A stretch of 64,000 nucleotides of DNA, from positions 8,184,001 through 8,248,000 of the forward strand of contig OY720099.1 in NCBI GenBank assembly GCA_963082875.1, read 5' to 3'. The notes beneath the pieces were generated by a model. It was not told where the DNA came from. It was given only the letters and a program-made list of their open reading frames with translations, and did no database searches. Source of the stretch: Corella eumyota. Lineage: Eukaryota > Chordata > Ascidiacea > Phlebobranchia > Corellidae. Numbering within the stretch: the first letter of the stretch is position 1; every line of letters starts with the position of its first letter. Below, one piece after another: positions 1 to 9,593 of the stretch. The translations under genes and the position numbers were made by a program.

Positions 1-59
1 ATGTATTTTCAAGATATTTCATGTCACTAGAATCTCAGTTGATTTTCATGGCTTTACAG

Positions 60-669
60 GAGGCTTGGTCATTTTAGTCGGCTACATTATGTAAGTATTT
101 TGATTATTTAAGAATCTATTTTTTTTAATCACACTTGTTTTTTTAGTTTGGTCTTACTTAAAGTTTTGATCAGTATTATAATACTGGGAAAAGCTTGCCA
201 TTACATCAAGGACGATGTCGCTGAAGCCACAAACGGGGGCCAAACGACCGCAAAATTATCTGTTGTTGACCCCTTTGAACAAAGGGGTAACAAGACTATT
301 TTGGTGTCCAATTTGAAGACCCCATCTAAAGACAAAGGGGTGAATAAAAAAAACCAAAGTGGGGATAAAATATATTCAAGCCCACCATCGAATAAGTCTG
401 AAAATGTTAAAAGAGAAATGACAACACCTGCAAGGTAAATACTTTTTTAACTTATGGTAAAAACTTAAATTTTTAAATAATTTAAAAACTTTTTTAGAGC
501 AAGGTCATTAAGGGCGCCCTCTGTTGATCACTTTGTGTCGGCTGAGGCGCAAGCTCAAAACAAATCCGAGCAATTTAACGGCGACCCTGTGATTTTGGGG
601 TCACATGGGGATTCCCAACGTAAAAGGCAAATCAATTTTGGTTCAGCCATAGCAGAGGAAGGGACTTAA
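60..669 (+). CDS. 3' end of an unrecognised membrane protein (partial)
   Basis: Three exons can be joined in phase: 60-90, 147-434 and 498-669, the last ending in TAA. The gene starts upstream of the window. The first exon and the beginning of the second encode a continuous hydrophobic stretch (GLVILVGYIILVLLKVLISI and onward) that looks like one transmembrane helix. It is followed by about 150 hydrophilic residues rich in Lys, Ser, Asn and Pro with no recognisable domain, so the tail is probably cytosolic or extracellular and disordered. An AATAAA at 951-956 lies about 280 bp after the stop and could be the polyadenylation signal. I do not recognise the family. The exon structure is well supported by frame continuity, but function is unknown. 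Confidence 0.6.
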
Positions 670-1327
670 CCTAAACTAGACTAAAAAATATTGGTCATAT
701 AAACAGACAAGGGTTAATTACTGTGTTGATGTATTTAATATTCATTGTATAATGCAGTGGCCAGTGAACATGATAACTATTGATTTGCTGCCATAATATG
801 TTAGCATGGTATTAGGTACTCTGTTCTACTTTCATGGTATTACATTGTTCTAATACTTAATACTTGGCTTACCTATTTTAAGAGGTTGAAAAGTTTAAGT
901 TACATTTCATGGTTATTATACACACTATCGTATTTGGTTTTACACTACTAAATAAAATGCCAGTATTTTGAATTGCCATAGTTGTAATAAACATTTAGCG
1001 TTTCAAACCAGATATTTACTTATATTTAGGTATTTACTGTGTTACCTTGGTTACAATATGTAGCTATGTGTATTTCTTAATATGTTAGTATCGTTGCTTT
1101 TTAGTATATAAGTTTTACGAATCATTTTATTTCTTCAAATATATTTATTGCGATACATTTCATTTTAGTTTACAAATAAAATAATTCTCCGATTACAAAA
1201 CTTAGTTAATATATAAATAAAACACATCTTTCTTAAATTAACACTATGGTTTAGTAACAATGTAAGAATAGTTTAAGTAACGATGTACACTAATACGTTG
1301 TAATAATACATTTATATATACAATATG
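670..1327. other. Presumed 3' UTR and AT-rich intergenic space
   Basis: No coding potential seen. It includes the AATAAA at 951-956 that may end the upstream gene. Confidence 0.5.
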
Positions 1328-1618
1328 CCTTGCAGTATGGCGTAGTGGTCAGAACACTTCCTACACTACATGAGGTCCTGGTTTGATCACCATTGATCTC
1401 ATGCTGTACGCCCTTAAGTAATGCGCTATGCTATAAACGGTATGAAATTCTGCTGAGCCAGCATTTCATCAACAACTTAACTATCGGGCAATTACAATCT
1501 ATAATATCCCAAACTGCCACAGGCAACTCGAGACTGGGTCTGGGTAACTGATGTTCTTCTATTTCTAGGTGGTGCAGTCGGCCTTCCTACATCGAGGATA
1601 AAAATATATACAAAAAAG
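1328..1618 (+). mobile_element. tRNA-derived SINE (family 1), near full length
   Basis: The head carries a polymerase III A-box-like sequence (TGGCGTAGTGGT, near 1338) and a B-box-like sequence (GGTTTGATCAC, near 1379). The body then runs through motifs shared with the copies at 19482, 39838, 55313 and 58770: a 'gcgctataaacggta' segment, 'ctataatatcccaaactgcc', 'caactcgagactgggtctgg' and a 'catcgaggataaaaatata' end followed by an A-rich tail. Copies at 1328 and 58770 are very similar in the body, so the family was probably active fairly recently. It is not a functional tRNA because the anticodon arm does not fold properly. Confidence 0.85.
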
Positions 1619-1761
1619 TGCAGTTTATATTGAACCATTTTAAAAATTATAAGAATAAGGTTTATTGCGTATTTAACTGGTACCGCAAAAGTGGCAATAT
1701 ATGGCGTATAATATAAGGCAAAAATCCTTTTCTCAAGTATACCATTGCATTAAAATTTAAT

Positions 1762-4700
1762 TTAAAAATGTGTTAAACCCCCGACTTTTGGCGGTGTTCC
1801 CTTCAACTCGATAGTATTTTCTCCAACAGCCAAAGGACTTCGGCCATAGAAATCAACCATTTCTTTAACGCTTGAGAAGGTTGTTTCACCTTCTGAATAT
1901 GCGCCAGTTGCAAACTGATTGTCCGGTCTTCTTCTGATGTGAAAATTGATGATCGAACCGTTGTGAAGAAGGGTCATCGAGTAAGGGCAATTACTAGCTT
2001 GGCTTCTACGTACAATAAAGTATCCTTCCTGTTGTAAAATATCAAGTTTAGCGTTTAAAATATTCGTTAAGAAGACTTATTTTTATAAAACTAAAAAAAT
2101 TTTAAAAGAAATCACAAAAAGATTACAAGACCACTATTTTAAAGTGTTGTGCTTTGCTTGTTTATTATTAGTTGCTACTTTTAGTCATTTATCTACTTAT
2201 TTTTTACCCTTCCTTCCGTAAGTAAAGCTCTTTCCGCCACCTGCCTAGTCACATCCTTGAACCATAATTCCGACTCAATCGGTTTACTTTGTTGAGGTTG
2301 GAAATCTCCCATTTGAAGTTGATTCAATTCGCTTAAAAAATCTGTGAACGTATTCAAATTAAACTTTTGCGCTGTTTAAGTATCTTATTTTTAAATTAGT
2401 TCCATTTTTGTAACAATTAATTTAACATTAACTGTAAAAAGTAGATTAGGTAATTTAAGTGAATAAAAAAATGCATACACAATTGTAATAGAACTATAAA
2501 GCGTATACAACATATTTATAAAAGGTTTTTTTTATTTTTAACCTGGTATTTCCGGGAAATAGTCTGATCCATACTCTTTTACCGTTGTGTGTTTACCCTT
2601 AGATGAAATATGTAAGTTGGATGGGTCCTGAGCGGGCTTGTCGCCCCTGTATGCTATCTTTTCCAAATTTCTAAACAAAATATGCACAACCCAAATCTCA
2701 TAGTTAGGTTTATTTATTTTTTATTTTATATTATCTTTTTTAACTGTTAGCTCTAATGATCTGATATATTACTTTGCTATTACCACAACTAAATAAGGCC
2801 TCCAACATAAAAAAAATCTTCTAAATTTTTTGAAAATTAATCTGATTTAAAATGATGCATTGCCTGTTTAAATAAGCGATAAAAACTAAAAACGTTAATC
2901 GTGCCATTTTTTGTTAGAAAAAACTGTTGATCGTACTTGATCGGTTACATCGTGTTTACCAAAAGCAATAATCGTACTCACCCGATTTGTGGTGTACTAA
3001 ACGGTGTTTTGTAAGTATTCAACCACTCATCCCCGACTTTGTTGTTTTTCTTGCTTCGTGGAGGGGACGGGAGACGGTTCTGACTACTTGACTTGTTAAA
3101 ATCGGGTTGCGGGGGTCTTTCTGGCCCTCTTTTGCCCTTTGTTGGGCTTTCGTTTGGTTCCTGAAATCGTTTGCGTGGGAGATTTGGGGATTTACCCATT
3201 CCTGGTGACATTGTACTAGAAACCGATGACAGATTGCTGAAAAACGATGACGTGTCGCTTGATAACGATGACACAGTACCCGGAAATGATGACGTAGCGC
3301 TAGAGTATGAGGGCGTGGAACTTTTTTTCTGCGAAAGGTTGTAGGGATTAACCCAACCTTCACGTGATCCCACATACGCCAACCACCAGAGGTCGTCCGA
3401 TCGGTCAAGAACCTTTTGGGATAAACAAAGTTCAAATAAAAATAATTTAATAATTTAAAATTTTCCCCTTACTTTTACGGTATCTCCCGATCTAAACTCC
3501 AATTCGCCTTCCATTGGGTTTGTGACGTCACACATAGCTACGTAATCGTCGTCCTGTTCGTTTTCCAACATGGTACTTTGACTTTGATCCATGTAAGGCA
3601 CTTTTGGCGCTAGAGTTTCAGGCATTTCCGGTACTATAGGAAAATATAAAGCTTCGTATATTATCATGCTTTTGTTTCTTTGAAAATTTAAAAATAGAAA
3701 GAAATGCGTATAATAAGATGTTTGTTATAATTAAAGGCGAAATATTTTTTGTTTATTTGGTTTTTAAGTTTTAAAAGTATTCGACTGACCAGTGTTTCTG
3801 TTAACATTTGTTCTTGTATCTTTTTCTAAGTACGAACCTGGGACCTCTCCAGTGAGGCCATTGTATCTACCAAAAACATAAAGCTTATTTTTACGTAGAA
3901 AAGCATATTTATTTTGGAAATATGAAAATGTTGATTTAAAAAAAAATTAAATATTTTGTGTGTAAATTCAAACCCGGCACCTCACGTTCCACCACCCGTC
4001 CAATCTTTTCTCGTAAACCAAAATCTCAGCTCCACTGGGAAAAGAAAGCTCGGCGTCAGATTTTGCTGTGTAACTTTGAATTGCAATATACCATGAGCCT
4101 AAAACATACGAAATGGTACATTGTATATTTATTAACTACGTGACTTTATGTTTAAAGTATTTGCCCAGTTTGCATCAAAAAATTTCTTGCCTTCAAATTC
4201 ATAAATTTGGGAGGATAAGTCTTCTTCCCCAGTTCCTCCTTCCTTCCAAATATAAGCAGCTGGAACCCAGCCGTTCATTCCACTTGCGTTTACCACAATC
4301 CACCAGCCTATGACGTAACAAATATAATGTATGTTGTCATCATTACTAATTTGTTTTTTATTTTTTTTTAACCTTAACTGAATTTTTGTTTCATCAGAAA
4401 ATTTATTTCAAGTAGCCTTTGAAAAAATGCTTAGTTGGGGATTAGATATGCTTACCGCTGTCAGTTTTTTTAACAACATCCACGGGATCACCAACTTGAA
4501 GACTGACTTGTGCTTTAGACTCAGCTTTGTATTCAGCAATTGCAACATATTTTTCCACCAACATAGGTCCTGTTATCGATGACGCACTGCCTATGTTAAA
4601 TAACTTGTTTGAATGTCGAAAAAAATGGTGCCTTGTGGTAGTATGGTCAGTAAATTGGATTACAGTTTGTCGGAAAGTTTTAAAGTTAGGCAACACCAAG

Positions 4701-6087
4701 GGTCTTCTATTTGCCTTTAGACCCAGCATTGCATGGCTACGATACTTTTTACTAATCACATTTTAATATTGTAAAAATTTTATTGCAAAACCATAGGATA
4801 ATGTAGTCAACTTAGGTTTTAAAAATGGTTAATTAGGGTACTTACCACTTTCATTCTGCACACTGCCGCTGAAACATAAAACAATGCAACTAATTATTCA
4901 CAAAAAAATTAAATACAATCAATTTAAAGTAGCGAAAAACGTTTTTATTTGTTTCTAGATATTTAGGTTTTGGTCAACAGAAATTTAAAAGTTTACCCTT
5001 TTTTGATTCCCATATCGGTGGAGTTCATTTCAAAAAATGATAGCACTATGTGCGAGTTGCCTATTCTGGGCAAAATCACTAGTTTCTAAAAATTAAAGTT
5101 ATTTTCTTCTAATTGTTTCTCTACGGTATTAAATATTGGTTTGTTTGGTATGTTGGATTTGTTATTAGCAACACTTACCCTGCAATAATCATCGATGTGT
5201 GGGATACGACTTAGAGTGAGTTCTTTTGTTTTGTCGCTTCTTTTAAATAAAACCTTCCCTGGTAAAAATGGAATTATTCGTTTATCGGAATCATGTTTGC
5301 CAGCTTCATTCGGAAAAGTTTCAAGTAGAGTTCTCTAAATAATGCACTTTTTAATAGCAGGGTTTGCATGTATGTTGTAAATTTTCTCCATTTTTTATCT
5401 ATAATGTTGGATGGCTTAAACAAATAATGCTTTGACCCTGTCTCGAGTTTTTTGTAGATTTTTAATAAATTAAAAAAAAATTAACAAATCAAAAAACTAA
5501 GATTTTAAAATTATTAATGTTAATCGTTAACATAGATATAATAATTGTAAACTGAGTTAAGACTTTAAGCAGAATTTGTTAGAATTTATATCTAAGGCAT
5601 TGTTTTAATGACTACACAATTTTATACTGTGTATTGTTTTGTAACCTTAATAGATAATATGCATAGTAAATTTAACTTACGTGCATTTCAAAAATCTCTG
5701 TAAATTTTCTTCCGATCATTTGCTTCGTTCCATCGTTCCACGTCACTTCGATGCAGTACACCTGCGTAACAAAGAACCTGATGACGTCATAAACAAAACG
5801 ACATGCACTCAGATAAAGAAACTTATATTTAATTGCAATCAATTTAATTTTAAACAAGGCAAATGATGTAAAGCAAGAATTAATGAGATAAAACTGTAGC
5901 CCTGCTAAATAAATAAAACTGCCGTTTGTGGTGCGCGAAAAAATTATTGCGGGAAATTGTAGGTTGATAGTTGCGACCAAATTTCGACGATTAAAATCCC
6001 GATTAAAAAAATTGTACTCACGTAATGTTTATTGGGTTCTAGCCTTTTTTCCACATCTATCACTGCAGCTGTTAAAATTTCCCTCAT
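1762..6087 (-). CDS. PX-SH3-SH3-SH3-SH2 adaptor protein (SH3PXD2/p47phox-like with C-terminal SH2)
   Basis: Fourteen exons join in phase: 6087-6022, 5761-5681, 5334-5179, 5085-4997, 4868-4846, 4590-4456, 4307-4140, 4098-3981, 3866-3790, 3633-3473, 3412-2982, 2670-2543, 2341-2208 and 2028-1762, giving about 677 residues. The N-terminus (MREILTAAVIDVEKRLEPNK) and the following exons match the PX domain of Tks4/Tks5 (residues about 8-130), with the basic RKF motif and the RIIPFLPGK loop that bind phosphoinositides. SH3-1 spans about 145-205 (MLVEKYVAIAEY, GWVPAAYI), SH3-2 about 242-292 and SH3-3 about 334-383. A Ser/Pro/basic linker follows. An SH2 domain (about 570-670) has the FLVR-type arginine in YFIVRRS. 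Tks proteins scaffold NADPH oxidase and podosome assembly but have no SH2 domain. The SH2 resembles SLP-76/BLNK types. AATAAA on this strand lies at 1661-1666. Confidence 0.85.
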
Positions 6088-7583
6088 TTTTACTCACTCC
6101 ACGAAACTTCAAACGTGTTATTACTCAATCAAAAACGTTTGTTTGTTTTAAACAATGCTGATAACAATGTTGTATTGTTATATTAATAATCTTACATTAT
6201 ATATTGTTCTTATAATTGTCCTAATCACCATAGTTTTTTAGTATTTTTACTTATAGTTAAACAATATAAAAAATCTATATCTTATCTTTTTCAAACCGTG
6301 ATTCACTTTTCACGAGAATGTTTGAAGTCACTTTACCGCCATTGTCTTGTCACAGGTGAGTCTGTGACGTCACGGAAATTGAATCATCCATCTTTAAATC
6401 GGGAAAATTTGCAATTTTGCGACTTCCTTGTGGTAATATCAAAAATGGTAAAAAGAAAACAAAGTAAAGTATATTTTGCAGCTAAATTACATTTTTAAAT
6501 GTGGTTATAACTAAATTGTTAATGCTAATATTATCAACAACTATGTGATATAAAATAATGAACAAATTATAGTGGGTTAAATTCAGTCATAAATTTCAAT
6601 CTGTTAACTAGAAAGTAATGCAAAATTTGAAATTATTTTGGGTTGCATTTATCTTAATACAATAATATTACATTTTTTGTTAATTTTTTGTTTAAATTTT
6701 AGGTTTTACAAATTAGTTAATTAAGAAGGGGTGCAAAATAGGTTTTTGTTGTTTGTTTTCTTTTTGCTCTGTCTATTGCTTGTTACGTCATAACACGAGG
6801 AAGTAAAGAGGAGGAAAAAGAGAAACAAAGAGAGAAAGGAGGAGGAAATGGCGTCATGTTTGCTTGCTTCTATATCTTGTATACATGCTCCCAGTAGTGA
6901 AAATCTTAATGTCCGGCTATTGAATATTTAATTTGCAGGAGAGAGTATTTCTGATAGCTTAAAATAAATTGGATTTATATTCGGTTTGCAGTGGGGTAAT
7001 TATACTTTTATGACGTCACAGTCATTTAAGCTTGATGTAAAAGTGTATTATAAAGATTAAAAGCTATTGAAAAAAAGATAACTATATTTAGAAAAGCGGG
7101 AAGAGTGAAAAAAATGCTGTGTGTTTGAAATTATTCTGAATTTTAAAATTTGTTTAAATTAAGAAACAATGGGTTTATTACTAAATTTTTTTTATAGAAA
7201 CAAAAAGCAAAATGTTAAAATTTTTTTGAGAATAAGCAAATATAATAAAGAAATTGTGTCGAACTAGATTGAGTCATGTCACAATTTCCTTTTTTTCATC
7301 ACTAAGGCTTTAATTTACTTCCTTATTTTCAATTAATTGGTCTTTAAATTGTTTAAAGTGTTTGGGGCGAGAAATAAGCGTATAACCAAGTAGTTTAATG
7401 TAAAAGTGTAGAATGTCAAGAAACAATATAAATAGATGCAAAAATTAACTAAATAGAGCCATTAAAGATTGTTTTACTATATCTTAAAAGGTTTTTAAAA
7501 CATAAAAAATCGAGTTTTTGAGATTGAATAAAACTATAAATATGTTTTTTTACATTAAGGTATTTGAAAATATTTTAGCAAAA
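6088..7583. promoter_or_regulatory. Divergent promoter region between the PX/SH3/SH2 gene and the nebulin-repeat gene
   Basis: About 1.5 kb separates two start codons facing away from each other. TGACGTCA palindromes lie near 6363 and 7010, and a purine-only GA-rich tract lies around 6796-6850. No convincing gene is visible. A short open frame at 6298-6498 has no recognisable features. Regulatory function is inferred from position only. Confidence 0.4.
6794..6850 (+). repeat. GA-rich purine tract
   Basis: About 55 bases almost entirely of A and G, of the GAGGAGGAAAAAG type. Such tracts are common in promoter regions and 5' leaders, and this one is 730 bp upstream of the nebulin-repeat start codon. 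Confidence 0.5.
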
Positions 7584-8910
7584 ATGCCAGAAACCGACGA
7601 AGAAAAGAAAAAAAGATGGGCGAAAAATGCCTCAAAAAACGCTTACATGACGCCGGCTATGCAGCACTCACTGCGCATGTCAAAACAACAGAGCACGGTG
7701 AGTCACGTGACCGCTTGCTCAATTAGTCACGTGTTCATATAATAATTGTTCACAAGTTTTCGATGAAAATTTCATGTCTATGAAGTTTTTTTTTACCTTT
7801 TAGAACAAATACAAAGAGAAATATGATAAAGGAAAAGGTACAGGTTTCACGAGCGTTAGTACGACTCCAATACTTGAGAATGCCAAGAAACAAAGTGAAT
7901 TGATAAGCCAGAATAAATATAAAAGTGACTTTGAAAAAAACAAGGCAAAGTTTACTTCCGTAAGTACAGTGTGTATAATGCGTAAAAGTCTCTTTGTTTT
8001 AATAATTAAGTGACATTGTGACATAACAACCACCGATTGTTGTAGGTAGCCGACGACCCCGAAACATTGCGAGCAATCCGAGCTGGAAACCAAATAAGCA
8101 ACATTGCTTATCTGGGAAAGGGAAATGCTGTTTCTAAATCTATTAGAAAACGAAGGGGTAATTTTTGAGTTTTTAAATTATATTTAACAACACGATTTTT
8201 AACTTAAATTTTATTATGTAGATAATGCTTTGAAAAGCGAACCTGCAAAGGTTGAACCCAAGAAAGAGGTTGATCCTAACCCGGTGCCCTCAACACCCGA
8301 CCATGAGACCGTGGACTACGTGACTCCTGAACCTGACCCCGTGACTTCCGAACCCGACCTGTTGGTCTCTAAAGCCGACGTTGCCGAAGTTAAAACCGAA
8401 GAAAATAACGTCGCGCCAGAAATTGCACAAGAACATGACCACCAGGATGACAAGAGAGCCCATGAAGTCGAAGAAGAAAATGTTTACGAAACTCCAATTA
8501 ATGACGTAAGCCAAAACCTTTCAAAAGAAGAAGTATCGGATGAAGTCACCCACGATGAATCCAACCAAGAAGGCGACAGTGACGTCACTCCAACCAACGA
8601 AAATGGACCAGAAGATACTTATGACGAAATCGATACCAATAATGACGTCACCGAAGACCAGCAGGAGCCGCAAGCTACGCATGACGACGTCACTAACAAT
8701 CAGCAAGATCAGAATGAAGCGCATAATGACGTCACAGAAAATGACGACGTTACTGCGAGCCAAGAAAATCCCGACGATATTTACGACCAAGTACCAGAGG
8801 ACCAACCCGAACCAGTCAACCAGACCGAACCAGCTAATCAAGACAACGCGGAACCAATTTACGAGGAGGCAAGTGGTTCGTTGGATGACTTTTATGACAA
8901 TTTGAACTAA
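7584..8910 (+). CDS. Nebulin-repeat protein with acidic tail (LASP/nebulette-like, no LIM or SH3)
   Basis: Four exons join in phase: 7584-7697, 7804-7959, 8046-8157 and 8222-8910, about 356 residues. Residues 40-114 hold nebulin-type actin-binding repeats: NKYKEKYDKGKG, then NKYKSDFEKNKAKFTSVADD, then NQISNIAYLG. These are closest to the two-repeat block of LASP1 and LIM-nebulette (KYHEEFEKSKAKFTPVADTP). The ATG at 7584 is in an AAAATG context and is preceded by an intron-like stretch, so I take it as the start. LASP has an N-terminal LIM and C-terminal SH3, and neither is seen here. The last 230 residues are highly acidic and rich in Asp-Val-Thr, Pro and Glu, with loose repeats (NDVTEN, EPVNQTEP). 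Many of the DVT codons come from TGACGTCA-like DNA. It likely binds actin filaments. A LIM exon further upstream cannot be excluded. Confidence 0.8.
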
Positions 8911-9593
8911 ATTGGTTCTTTCTGGTTTGTCTGGTTTGAAGTTGGTATATAACTGGTTGTTCAAGTGTTATTTTAATCACTTAAAACTAAATTGTTTCAA
9001 TATTGTTTGTTTTTGACAAGAAACCAATTGTAAATTGGTTTATTTTTTTTCTTTAATTTTTGTAAATATTTTTTAAATGAAATATAGTCTGGTCATAAAA
9101 AATGGATTGCTGTTATTATTTATTAGGCGTATAGTTAAAAACGAGATTAAATATACAGTATATACAAACTTATATTATTGCTAATTAAATTAAGGCACAC
9201 AAAATGTAAATTAAAAACAAAGTAATTGTTGTTGCAAACTATTCAACACATGGCTTTAAGTTTATATACAAAAAAATATTTTAAAATCGCACGGTAATCT
9301 TTTTAAACACTTTGCTAAAAGATTTGATTTTGACTTAAGTTAAGCAGGGAGTCGATAAAAATATGCTTTGAATTATTACAACATATAGGATGTTTATATT
9401 AGAAAAGTTTATATTTAAAAAAAAATTCTCATTATATAATATTATAGTTTTTGCCTTTTTTGAAGTGATTTTAACGCTGTGTTTGCTTTTATAGCTTCTA
9501 AAACGATCCGCCCCTTTTCTTTTTTTTCAGGAAACCCCCTTCTAATATTAAACCAACCTAAAGCTTAAAGGCTTTTTTAAATTTTTTATATCG
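8911..9593. other. 3' flanking space between convergent genes
   Basis: AT-rich with no coding signal. It holds the presumed 3' UTRs of the nebulin-repeat gene (+) and of the gene at 9594-12249 (-). No element was recognised. Confidence 0.5.

Noticed and set aside
1338-1400. Apparent tRNA genes from A- and B-box matches (also 19490, 55320, 58775)
   Set aside because: Bodies continue into a common repeat with A-rich tails and the cloverleaf arms do not pair well, so they are SINE heads.
3019-3435. Alternative minus-strand frame beside SH3-3
   Set aside because: Low-complexity Arg/His shadow of the real frame that encodes LDRSDDLWWLAYVGSREGWV.
4527-4766. Plus-strand open frame across the first SH3 exon
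   Set aside because: The minus-strand exon 4590-4456 matches an SH3 domain and is phase-linked to its neighbours.
8290-8964. Minus-strand open frames opposite the nebulin-repeat gene
   Set aside because: Antisense of the acidic tail. Hydrophobic look results from complementing Asp/Glu codons.
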